Shown: in pieces, positions 21,545 to 30,172 of the stretch
How positions within the stretch are numbered: position 1 is the first letter of the stretch
Layout of the letters: the number at the start of each line of letters is the position of its first letter
Assembly: GCA_013306675.1 (NCBI GenBank)
Contig: JABLUY010000127.1
Location: forward strand, 42,161-106,160
Direction of reading: 5' to 3'
Origin: Thraustochytrium sp. TN22
Lineage: Eukaryota > Sar > Bigyra > Thraustochytrida > Thraustochytriidae
Length of the DNA stretch: 64,000 nucleotides
Program-made: the position numbers and the translations under genes
Notes under the pieces: model-generated
The model's database searches: none
The model's input: the letters and a program-made list of their open reading frames with translations, nothing else
Told to the model about the DNA's origin: nothing

Positions 21545-24188
21545 ATGGGTTCAGGCGCGGCTGGCCAAAAGCGCCGCAAGCAGCGGTCGCCGCGTGGCGC
21601 GACGAAGAAGGTGCGCAAGAGCACCTTGGCGGCCGCTGGCGAGCAGCAGCAGCAAAAGCAGCAGCAAAAGCAGCATCAAAAGCAGCAGCAAAAGCAGCAG
21701 CAAAAGCAGCAGCAGCCCACCAAACAGCAGCAGCGGCTGGAAGGTTCTACGCTGAAGAAGGCGGGACAGTCGTCACTCCTCGGACTGGCACGCCCGACAA
21801 GGTCTCTGGCTCGTCGCATCAACGCCAGAGATGTTGAAGAGGACCTTGAAGACGACGCTGGAAGACCGTTTGAGACGGTCGCTGAGATGCGGCGCGGTCG
21901 TCGCAAGACCATTCCCAACTCCGACGGCTCCGACAGCTCCGACGAAGATGAGGAGACGCCTGCCCCCGACCGCCGTGATCACGTTGTGGAGGATAGCACT
22001 GACGACGAAGACGAAGACGACGACAACTACAACAACGACGAGGACGACGGAGACCTCGGGGCGGAGGAGCAGGCTGCTGGCGCGACGCCATCACCGTCAT
22101 CGGTCTCTACGTGTGCTGCGGCTCCTTACTGCCTCAACCTGCACACGGAGCTCACGATGGGTGCCTCTAGCCATCACTGCAGCTGCATGAAGTGTGGCAA
22201 CGCCATGGTTCACTCGCCTTGCGCAACGGCTGCGGGAGCTCCGGATGACTTTCAATACTGGTGCGCCGCACGCATCAAGGCCTTCTGGGCCGAGAAGGGA
22301 ATGGAACTCACCGTTGAGACGCGAATGGACGACAACGGGAACTTCTACTTCAAGGCAAGGACCCTCGCTGACGATGCCACGAGCGGGGTTGCTGACACTG
22401 AGTCGCTGTGGCGCGCGGCGATTTTCAGCAATGCTAGAGCCTGGATCCAGGCGGCGACAGGTCGAGATTTCGAGAGCACGAACGTGCTCGCCGCTTGCTT
22501 CGCGCAGCTTGGGATCAGACCCCATGCTCGCAAGGTGCTCAAGAACTTCTCTCGCGATCTCAATGATCTTTTCAAGGGATGTTCGACCATTGACACAACC
22601 AGATCTTTTGGCAAAAAGAACAAGAAGAAGTCCGCGCAGATCTGGGGAGCAATGCTCTCGAGTCTGCACGATGTACGCGTTCGGTACATGCCTGGTGAGG
22701 TGACCTTTGCCTCATCCGGAAGCGACGATAGCTCGCTGTTTGCGGCCGCGTGGAAGACCGTGATGGAGAAGGAGAACACGGGGGGGCATCGTGCCATCTC
22801 TCTTTCCGGGCTTTTATGAGCCTGGCACCAGGAAGCTGATCACGGCCAGCGTGGACATTCCCATCGTACTCTGCTGCGTCGTACCGCTTCTTATCTCGCC
22901 ACACCTGGACCTCCGCTTCGAGCCCGAAACGGAGGTGCACGGGCTTGCACTGCGCTGGATGGCCTCCACGAGGAGCATTCTGACCCTGCTCAAGGGCGCC
23001 TCGAGTGCTCCTCCCCCCGCGGTGCCAGATCTCAGAATCGATTCGCGCAACTGGACCGGGAGAGAGATGGCCAATCTGGCTGTTCGCCTTGTGGAAGCCC
23101 TGATCCACGTGGAACACCGCGATCTTTTCCGAGCGTTGCTCTCCTCGAATGAAACACGCGCAGCCGGGCAAGCGTTGCGTGCCGAAGGGATGAGCAAGGA
23201 TGACGCGCGTGAGAAGTTGTGCAAGATCATCAACGGCGAGCTCATCTACGACGAGGATACCTTTACCTTTCGCCGCGTGGCCGATGTGCCCGGCGCCGAG
23301 CCATTCAGCCCCGAGAACCGCTTCCCGATGTATTACCCTGATATTGTGCCCAGTGAGCTGCCCACGGGTCCATATCGCATCAACGCCAGCCAGCACGCAC
23401 AGCTGCATCGCATCATCAAAAATCAAGTCTCCAAGGCCTACGTGGGCGTCTCGCGCAGCGGCGACAACAGCAACGACGTGGAGAGCGTCCTTCACTTGTC
23501 TTCTCGGCAGGATGCGCAGCAGACAAGTGGACCGACCGAAATTGAACCAAGCAACGTGTCCGGCGCCAACACCGGGGCCGACAACAGCGCACCCCCCTCC
23601 AACGCTGGAACTAACAACAGCGTGCCTGAAGAGAACTCCGGCAACGATTCCGGGACGAGCAGCGAGGTGCCCACACGAGACATGCTGCTTCAACTCGCAG
23701 AAGAGCAACGGAGGTCTCAGGCTGGTCAGTCGATACCTGCTGATGCCGTCGGCTACATCGTTATGCTGGCCTTCACTGGAAGCGTGGAGGCACAGCTCGT
23801 GCGCGAGGTCTTCGCGCTTCGATTTCCGCGGAGCGGCTCGAGCCCCAGCTCTTTGGAGCGCGGTAACAGGCGTGTTGAGACACAAGGCGACGTTTTGTCG
23901 TCATTGCGAGATATCGCATCGTCCGTCGTGCAACAGTCTGTACAAGCTCCTGGATCCGGCCAACCGCGCGAGATGTACGAGTGGATGGACCTTTTGAAGA
24001 AGACTCTCGAGGCGGCGAAAACTGCAGCAGTGCCCGTGCCAGACGTAGTTGGCATTGTCGGCAACCTGATGCACGATGTGATCGTCGAGTGCGTTGAAGG
24101 CGTCAAGGTCTCGGTCGCTCGCGCAAAGGAACGGCGCACAACGGGAACTCAGGCAAGTCGGGAAGATGATGGCGCAGCCAACAACTAA
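21545..24188 (+). CDS. Second ORF of the Harbinger-like element: unrecognised protein with Cys/His cluster, frameshifted at a G7 run
   Basis: No family was recognised. From the ATG at 21545 the frame runs to a stop at 22819. A second frame continues from about 22785 to 24188. Reading the G7 run at 22780-22786 as six G joins them smoothly (ENTGGIVPSLFPGFYEPG) and gives about 880 residues, so I treat them as one gene with a one-base break. The N-terminus is basic, followed by a Gln/Lys repeat (about 21640-21730) and an acidic stretch. Next is a possible zinc-binding cluster, HHCSCMKCGNAMVHSPC. The remainder looks globular, with a Ser/Asn/Gly-rich segment at about 23520-23680. Its position inside the element suggests an accessory DNA-binding partner of the transposase, as second ORFs have in other Harbinger elements. 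Unlike those, no MYB/SANT domain is evident. Confidence 0.65.
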
Positions 24189-24245
24189 TCTCAGCGCATC
24201 TTGAATCTTTCACTTGGCGGTTTGATGGTGGCGTACGAAGGTGCA

Positions 24246-25619
24246 TCACTGCCGCGTGCGGGCTTGCCGACGCTGCTCGCGTGCTTCAGCTGCTCGAGCT
24301 TCATGCAACACGAGCCGAGGCGGCCTGTACGTGTAAAACTCTGCCAGTTGCTCCATGAGCTGCTCGCGCGTCGACTTTCCGGCCGGCGTAGATGGCTGCG
24401 ACGCACCCATGCCCCTCTGGAAGCTGACAGTTGTGTTGCCCGACATGAGCATCTCATGGTATGTCCGCGCCCTCCCACTTCGTGCCCAGCAAGGCTGGGG
24501 CGTTTTCGGCACAGGTCGAGGGCCTTGCACCTTGTTATCGATACAGAAGTTGTGCAGGCAGCAACAGGCGGCGAGGAGCTCACAGCAATCCATTGCGCTG
24601 TGCAGGGCCAAGGGCCGTTGCAGGATCGCCCACTTTGCCTTGAGCATGCCGAAGGCCTGCTCAACGACGACACGTAGGCTGCTCAGCTTCTCGTTGAAAC
24701 CCAGAAGCTTGATTTTGTCCACGCCTCTCTTCCCGCCTGTTGGGTTTCGGTACGGGACGATCACGTTGCTGGTGAGGCTGTAGCCGCCGTCGGCAGCGAA
24801 CCAGAAGTCGAAGTTGACATCAGTCATCGTGGCGACCTTTGTTAGCGCTTGGCCAGTAAGCGTCAGATCAAACGCCAACGCGTCGTTGGTGCCGCCTGGC
24901 ACTTCCACATCCACACAGATGAAGCGGGAGTACGAATCACAGATCGCCTGTAAGTTGATCGCGGGACCGGGCGTTTTCTGGTTGAAGAGGGGCCTGTCCG
25001 CACGGATATCGCGCTGCCGATGCACAGGCTGGATCATCCCATCAATTGCACCTATGCAACCTTGCATCGTCCGGACGCCCTCGTGGTACTTGTATGTAAG
25101 CGAGTTGAAGCCAGCGGCGAGAGCCTCAAGCTTCTCCGTGGTGTTGAATGGACGAGCCGGGATGAATATGGACGCGTGGGCTTTGAAGGCTTTTCGAGAC
25201 ATGGTGAGATTGCGATGCACCGTCGAACGAGACTGATGCAAATGATGGCAGATGTCGCCGAGGCTCGAGCCAGCACAGTAGAGAACGAAAGCTGCCAAGA
25301 CACAGCGTGGCTCGCAGGTCCCGAAAGCGCCACCCGCATCTGCCACTCGGTCGAAGGTCCCCGCCGGGAAGGACGCGAAGAGCTTCTCGAAATCATGCTC
25401 CTGCATCCGGAAGAGCGAGAAGAAGTTGGACGGGTAATAGTTGAGCACCTGTTGCCACGTGAGTGGCGGGCTCATCTTTGCCTTACTATACGAGCGCACG
25501 ACGGGGTTATTCTTCCTGTGCTCCACCAAGAGCGCGCCTCCCAACACGAGAAAGATCGCAAGCGCTTTACCTTTCGCAAGACGGTCCTCGTCTTCGCGCT
25601 TCCAACGTCGCCGCCCCAT
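24246..25619 (-). CDS. PIF/Harbinger (HARBI1-type, DDE_Tnp_4) transposase
   Basis: Predicted 457-residue transposase from the ATG at 25619; the frame extends slightly upstream but only from a TTG. It has a basic N-terminus, then a helix-turn-helix-like region around SLGDICHHLHQSRSTVHRNL. The catalytic DDE core is complete: GAIDGMI gives the first Asp, WFAADGGYSL the second and VVVEQAFGMLKAKW the Glu. The tail ALHSAMDCCELLAACCCLHNFCI is the usual closing motif of HARBI1-type nucleases. HARBI1 transposases cut and paste elements with 3-bp target duplications, usually with a second element-encoded DNA-binding protein. The ORF is intact, with no stop or frame break, so the element may be young or active. 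It ends 57 bp from the convergent ORF. Confidence 0.93.
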   Translation of the reverse strand: MGRRRWKREDEDRLAKGKALAIFLVLGGALLVEHRKNNPVVRSYSKAKMSPPLTWQQVLNYYPSNFFSLFRMQEHDFEKLFASFPAGTFDRVADAGGAFGTCEPRCVLAAFVLYCAGSSLGDICHHLHQSRSTVHRNLTMSRKAFKAHASIFIPARPFNTTEKLEALAAGFNSLTYKYHEGVRTMQGCIGAIDGMIQPVHRQRDIRADRPLFNQKTPGPAINLQAICDSYSRFICVDVEVPGGTNDALAFDLTLTGQALTKVATMTDVNFDFWFAADGGYSLTSNVIVPYRNPTGGKRGVDKIKLLGFNEKLSSLRVVVEQAFGMLKAKWAILQRPLALHSAMDCCELLAACCCLHNFCIDNKVQGPRPVPKTPQPCWARSGRARTYHEMLMSGNTTVSFQRGMGASQPSTPAGKSTREQLMEQLAEFYTYRPPRLVLHEARAAEAREQRRQARTRQ

Positions 25620-26106
25620 CCTCGAGAAGAGCAACAGAGGCGAAGAATGTCGCTCTCGCCGCTACTCTGTCGCCCCCTCCTCAGCGCGCGCCTACGGCCG
25701 CGCGCGCCCGCGCCCCGCGCGCAATCGTGTTTGCCAATGACTGGCAAGGATAACCAACCGCTGGGAAGGGCGTAATTCGCCTTTTGGATCTTACTCGCCT
25801 ATTTGTGGCTTACTGACCTGAACTCAGTGAAAATTTATAAATAGGTTATTAGCCCTAACCTAGGGGGCCATTCGGGCAAATGAGCTATTTGTAATGACCT
25901 AATTTTCGGGCTTACGGAGCGTGAATACTGGGCCTTAGTAAGTGTTTCCAATGATGGGACCGCGGGCCCGAGCCTGACCTATACCGCCCTATTTTGCCGT
26001 TGAGGCTCTTTCAACTCCCAGTCCTGAGCACTGCAGGAGTCTCATCCCTGCAGACTGCCCCTTCGCGTTTTGCGACTTGATGCAGACATCAGCCTGCGCC
26101 GCGGCC
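25620..26106. other. Right noncoding part of the element and upstream region of the methyltransferase
   Basis: From about 25775 to 25990 the sequence is far richer in A and T than the rest of the window. It contains a partial direct repeat (CTATTTGT followed shortly by TGACCT, at about 25800-25818 and 25886-25899) and the TTAGCCC/GGGCTTA motifs assigned to the transposon end. The remaining bases to 26106 precede the methyltransferase start. Confidence 0.45.
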
Positions 26107-26982
26107 ATGGAGGACGAGGCTGCGCCAGCGCCGGCCCTCGTGCGGGCGCCAACGATGCGCCGCGCGCTGACGGTGCTGACGCTGCCTACGGCCTCACGCT
26201 CGAGCTCATCCGCGAGCACGAGGGCGCCGCGCAGAGTAAGCATGACGCAGAGCAGCACGCAGCACGACGCCGCGCGCAGGTCCGGCTCGCAGACGGCGCG
26301 CGAGGAGCCAATCGAGTCGCGCATCCTACCGGGCTTCGCCAAAATTCTGCCGGACTATCTTTCGGACACGGCCTTCTGGGACCGGCGCCACGAGGAGGAC
26401 CTCGACTTCGACAAGGTGGACCACCAGTGCCCGCCGACCTATTGCGACGTGCAGGCCTTGGGCCCCGTGCTAAAGGCGAACATCATGGCGCACGCCACCG
26501 TGCTCGAGCTGGGTTGTGGGCTCGCGCCCATGGCGCCCTGGATCCGCAACAACACGATGGCCAAGAGCGTGCTGGGCACGGACGCGAGTGCCTTCGCGGT
26601 CAAGGTACTGGCAGAGAAGTTTAGCATCCTTGCGCCGCAGCTCTCCTTCGCTCGCGTCGACGTACAGTCGCTGCGCAAGGATCTCGAGGCAGCGAGGCAC
26701 GGGCGGCAGGAGCTCTTTGATGTGATCGTCTGTAAGGGACTCGTGGACTGCGTGTGCAGCGCGCCGCGCAGCGCGCAGGTTCTGCGGCGGTTCTTCCGCG
26801 CCGTGCGTACGATGCTCGTGAGCGACGGCGCTGCCGGGCGTCATGGCGTCTTCATCTTCGTGACGAACATGGAGCCGGCGCTGCGCATACGCTACCTGGA
26901 GGCCGCGCAGTGGACCGCGTCGGAGACGTGGCCGGTCCCGGACGTGGATGACACGCATGCGGTAATCTGTCGCGCGAGCTGA
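26107..26982 (+). CDS. Class I SAM-dependent methyltransferase, METTL13/EEF1A-lysine-methyltransferase-like
   Basis: Predicted 291-residue protein from gcggccATGG at 26107; another in-frame ATG at 26080 has a poorer context. The low-complexity N-terminus is Ser/Ala/Arg-rich and may be a targeting or disordered segment. The conserved part begins SDTAFWDRRHEED, typical of this methyltransferase group. Motif I is VLELGCGLAPM, followed by the acidic post-I position in LGTDASAFAV and the FDVIVCKGLVDCV strand. The C-terminus ends shortly after the last beta strand, so only one methyltransferase domain is present, unlike the two in METTL13. Substrate (protein lysine or other) is not determined. It converges on the lectin gene with a 25-bp gap. 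Confidence 0.82.
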   Translation: MEDEAAPAPALVRAPTMRRALTVLTLPTASRSSSSASTRAPRRVSMTQSSTQHDAARRSGSQTAREEPIESRILPGFAKILPDYLSDTAFWDRRHEEDLDFDKVDHQCPPTYCDVQALGPVLKANIMAHATVLELGCGLAPMAPWIRNNTMAKSVLGTDASAFAVKVLAEKFSILAPQLSFARVDVQSLRKDLEAARHGRQELFDVIVCKGLVDCVCSAPRSAQVLRRFFRAVRTMLVSDGAAGRHGVFIFVTNMEPALRIRYLEAAQWTASETWPVPDVDDTHAVICRAS

Positions 26983-27007
26983 CTCTTTTTTCGCTCGTGC
27001 GGCGCGC

Positions 27008-28531
27008 TCAAAGCGCCTCGCCGCGGCCGGCGAGGTCCAGTAGGGACTGCGCGACGCAGTGCAGGCGCGCCAGGACGCCGCGTTTCCGGCTCTCGCGCTC
27101 GTTAAAGAACGGGTGCGCGCAGAGCAGCGGCGTCTGCACCTGCACCACGTAGTAGCAGGTTGGGCTTTCGGTGATGGAGAGGAAGACCATGGGCGTGGAG
27201 ACCGCCGTGACGCTGGCCGGCAGTCCCGCGCTGGCCTGCGTGCTGCACATGAAGTGAACCTCGGCCGCGCGGTTCTTGGCGCGCAGGTCACAGGGCGTGC
27301 CCCCACCGTACGACTGCACAAAGTAGGGACGGTTGGTCTGGCGGTCCGTGACGAGGAGGCCACGCTCCGCGGCGGCGCTGGCGCGCTGGTTGCGCTCGAA
27401 GCTGCCCAAATTGTACTCGTCGGACCTGCCGTCCTTGTACTGATGAAACTGGCGCAGGGACCGGCCCACGCAGAGCTCGTAGGTCCACCAGCCCTCCACG
27501 CGCTGGAAGCACTGGTTCTGCAGCGGGGCGAGCAGCAGCTGCGCCTGCATCTCGGCGTCGTCCACGCAGGCGAGCGGGCTCCAAGCCTCGATCTCGTACA
27601 CAAGGTCCTCCGGCTCATGGATGGAGTCGATGCTCAGCAGGCGCTCCTGCGCCTTGCATTTGAGCTTGAGCGTCGTCTGACGGCCGTCGCTGCCGCCGTC
27701 GAAGCGCTGCACCCAAACCCGAGTGCCGTCGCTGGCCTCCCCGGGCCGCATCTCCCTAAAGCTGCCGAGGTCGAAGGATACGGTCTTCTCGCGGCCCTCG
27801 TAATGGTCCTGCGCCACGGACGCGAACGGGCACACCTCAAAGGTCCAGTACCTGGCGCGCGACTTCTCGCAGACGCCGCGCAGCCCGCCCTCGAGCCGCT
27901 TGGCCGCCTCTAGCAGCTCGTCCGTCTCCGCCTCGTCTTCCGTGACGTCGCTCTCGTTCTGGCCGCGCGCCTTGGCGATTTCCTGCGACGCAAAGCACAC
28001 GTACGGCTCGCCCTTGGCCGACGTCATGTGCTACACGTACGTTGTCAAGAGGACGCGTGAACGTCAGTCAGCCGTACAGACGGCAACACGCGCTTGGGGG
28101 GGGGGGGCAAAGGGCCGAAGCAGCGCAAGGGGCGAACCTACCACACCGCGCTGCAGGTCGACGCTGTCCTGCTGTGCGCTTTCGCGCAGCGCCTGCACGC
28201 TCGTGTGCACCTCGACAATCTGCGAGACGGCCTTCTCCGCGGCCAGCGGCGACACGACGCCGTCCGGGCCGGAGCCAATCTGCCAGGTCAGCAGCGGCCC
28301 GCCGTCGAGCCCCGCCGCGCGCTCCGCGCCTGTCCTCGTCGACGGCGGCGCGTCCGCGGCCTCCACGGCGACGGCATGGCGCGCGTCATCCTCGCCGCCG
28401 CGCTCTGCCGCTTCGCTCGCTCGGGCGCCGGCGCCGGCGCCGCCGGCGCCGGCACCACCTTGCGCCGCCTCGTCCGCCAGCGCCGTCGCGCCCAGCGCCG
28501 CCAGCGCGCACAGCGCGTGGAGGACGCGCAT
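27008..28531 (-). CDS. ER lectin with two MRH domains (erlectin/OS-9 type), two exons
   Basis: Exon 1 (28531-28142) starts at an ATG with a clear signal peptide (MRVLHALCALAALGATALA). A 111-bp intron (28141-28031) has a GTAGGT donor and GTAG acceptor and contains a G12-13 run near 28096-28107. Exon 2 (28030-27008) continues HMTSAKGEPYVCFAS; the total is 470 residues. Two mannose-6-phosphate-receptor-homology domains are visible. The first starts YWTFEVCP and ends in the cysteine-containing strand LKLKC. The second starts WWTYELCVG and carries GGGTPC and HFMC. Erlectin (XTP3-B) has two such domains and OS-9 one. Both recognise trimmed N-glycans on misfolded proteins in ER-associated degradation. 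No KDEL-type tail is present. The long disordered stretch after the signal peptide is Ala/Gly-rich. Confidence 0.86.
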
Positions 28532-28786
28532 GGCGCGCGGCGAGCGGACTTTGCTTGCTGCGCAACCTGACTCTAGGATCAGAAGGAGGTCGTGCCGGTG
28601 GGCGCGAGCACGGGCTGGCGCGTGCAGCGCGTCGGAGACAGGAAAACTGTTGTGCGTGGTCCTACTCTCTAACTAACTAAGCGTCTCTGTCAATGTGTAC
28701 ATGCTGCTCATCGCCGACGCCAGGTGCCGCCGCACCAGGAGCTCCATGCCCGAGGTGCGGTCGGCCAGCGCGGTCCTCTTGGCGCG

Positions 28787-29393
28787 TCAGACGATGGACG
28801 TGGCGTTCATGTGAAAGTACTCACCGGGGAAGTGCTCGGAGGCGCCGCGTGACTCGACGACGAGCCGCAGAAAGGCGTCCAGCTTGGGCACCTCGCCGGC
28901 AGGGTGGATGGCCGAGGCCGTGGTGGACTCGAAGCCCAGCGTGCGCGTCACGTCTGGGATGCTGCTGGCCCTCCAGCCGCGCACCAGGTCGCTCTTGGTG
29001 CCGACGACGAGCACGGGAAGGTCGTTGATGCGCTTGTCAACAGCTGGCGGCGGGCTGGAGGCGCCGGTGAGCCCGGCCATACCCATGCTCAGCATGCCAT
29101 TGAGGTTGAAGCCCGAAGAGTGGCTGCGCTGGTAGATGCCGGGCGCGGCAGCCGGCACGGCCGCACCCGAGGCGCGCGAGGAGGTTGCCTGCGTCGCGCC
29201 CGTCGGCTTGACCAGATTGCGCACCTCCAAGATCCACTTGCGGAGGTTGGCGAAGCTCTTGTAGTTGGAGGTGTCGTAGACCAGCATGATGCCGTCCACG
29301 TGCTCATAGTAGATGGACCTGCCCATCTCGTAGTTCTTGTGACAGCCCACGTCGAGGAACTCCACAAAGTACTGGTCCTCGCCGGCGGCCGCC

Positions 29394-29424
<31 letters not shown>

Positions 29425-29608
29425 TGCTGCCGCCATACGAGGTGGCCTGTGCGCTGCCGCGCATGAGCTTGACGTAGACGTCGCATCCGACGGTCCACTC
29501 GGGCGCAGGCAGCGTCTCGTTGTAGCACAGCCGGTGCAGCAGCGAGGTCTTGCCCACGCCCGAGTCGCCCAGCACCAGCACGCGGCCGCGCGTCGGCGCG
29601 CTCGCCAT
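28787..29608 (-). CDS. RABL3: RABL3-like small GTPase
   Basis: Predicted 273-residue Ras-superfamily GTPase. The P-loop is GDSGVGKTS (G14 to S22). The G3 region reads FLDVGCHKNY and the G4 motif GTKSD, both close to RABL3 and unlike classical Rabs (WDTAGQE, NKxD). No C-terminal prenylation cysteine is present, also as in RABL3. Two low-complexity insertions are unusual: a polyglycine run after the second strand (codons about 29397-29432) and an Ala/Ser/Gly-rich segment before the DLPVLVVGTKSD strand. RABL3 has been linked to membrane trafficking and prenylation control in animals; the role here is unknown. The start is the ATG at 29608. The upstream 200 bp hold a GCGTCT hexamer repeat. Confidence 0.85.
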
Positions 29609-29702
29609 GAGCCCCGAGCGCCAGGAGACAGAAACGCGCGGCTGCCCCTATCGGCCGGCACCAAGGACGCCCCAGGCGCCGGGCGCCGGGCGTCGGGCGC
29701 GC

Positions 29703-29761
<59 letters not shown>

Positions 29762-30172
29762 CCGCCGCGCAGCCGAACCACGACTCCGGTTTGCTTGCGG
29801 TGGTCCGGTTTGCTTGCGGTGGTCCACTGCATGCAAGTCTGGCCGCACAACGTGGTCGGCAAGGACAAGGCCAAGAGTGACGACGATGAGCCGACGATGA
29901 TGACGAGACCACGGCGGCGCGACGACGAACGAGCGTGCTCATTTGGATAGATTGGTGGATGGATGGAAAGCAAGATGTGCGTGGCCCATGCCACGCAGCT
30001 TGCACGGTGTCGAACTCGCGTGCAAGGACGAGGAGGTGTCCGTGGGGGACGAACGGTGAGGGAGCTAGCTGCTTGCTCAGGCTGCATCCCGGGAGATGAC
30101 TGTCGCTGCTTGCTCAGACCAATCACATCATTGCAACTTTTTTTAGTGAGCTAGCTAGCTCTTGCTAGCTGG
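29609..30172. other. Intergenic region with hexamer and 19-bp tandem repeats
   Basis: No gene was seen. About 29703-29762 is a (GCGTCT)n repeat. At about 29788-29825 a 19-bp unit (CCGGTTTGCTTGCGGTGGT) occurs twice in tandem. The segment 30147-30172 is an AGCT/CTAG tetranucleotide cluster directly beside the 3' end of the peptidase gene. Confidence 0.55.

Larger units (their letters stand above)
21359..25989. mobile_element. Putative PIF/Harbinger-type DNA transposon with two convergent genes
   Basis: The interval lies between two host genes and contains a HARBI1-type DDE transposase (minus strand) converging on a second large ORF (plus strand). Such a transposase plus second ORF layout is usual for PIF/Harbinger elements. 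The tentative ends are an imperfect inverted match: GGGGGGTAATTGTC from 21359 inward and GGGCGGTATAGGTC read inward from 25989. About 12 of the first 20 positions agree. TAA precedes the left end and TAT follows the right end, so a perfect 3-bp target duplication is not present. Motifs TTAGCCC/TTAGGCC recur near both ends (21381, 21395, 25849). The right noncoding part (25775-25990) is noticeably A+T-richer than its surroundings. The gene content is well supported; the ends are speculative. Confidence 0.55.

Noticed and set aside
25849-25865. Telomere-like CCCTAA motif in the A+T-rich island
   Set aside because: Only one copy is present; a telomeric or interstitial telomere tract would need tandem units.
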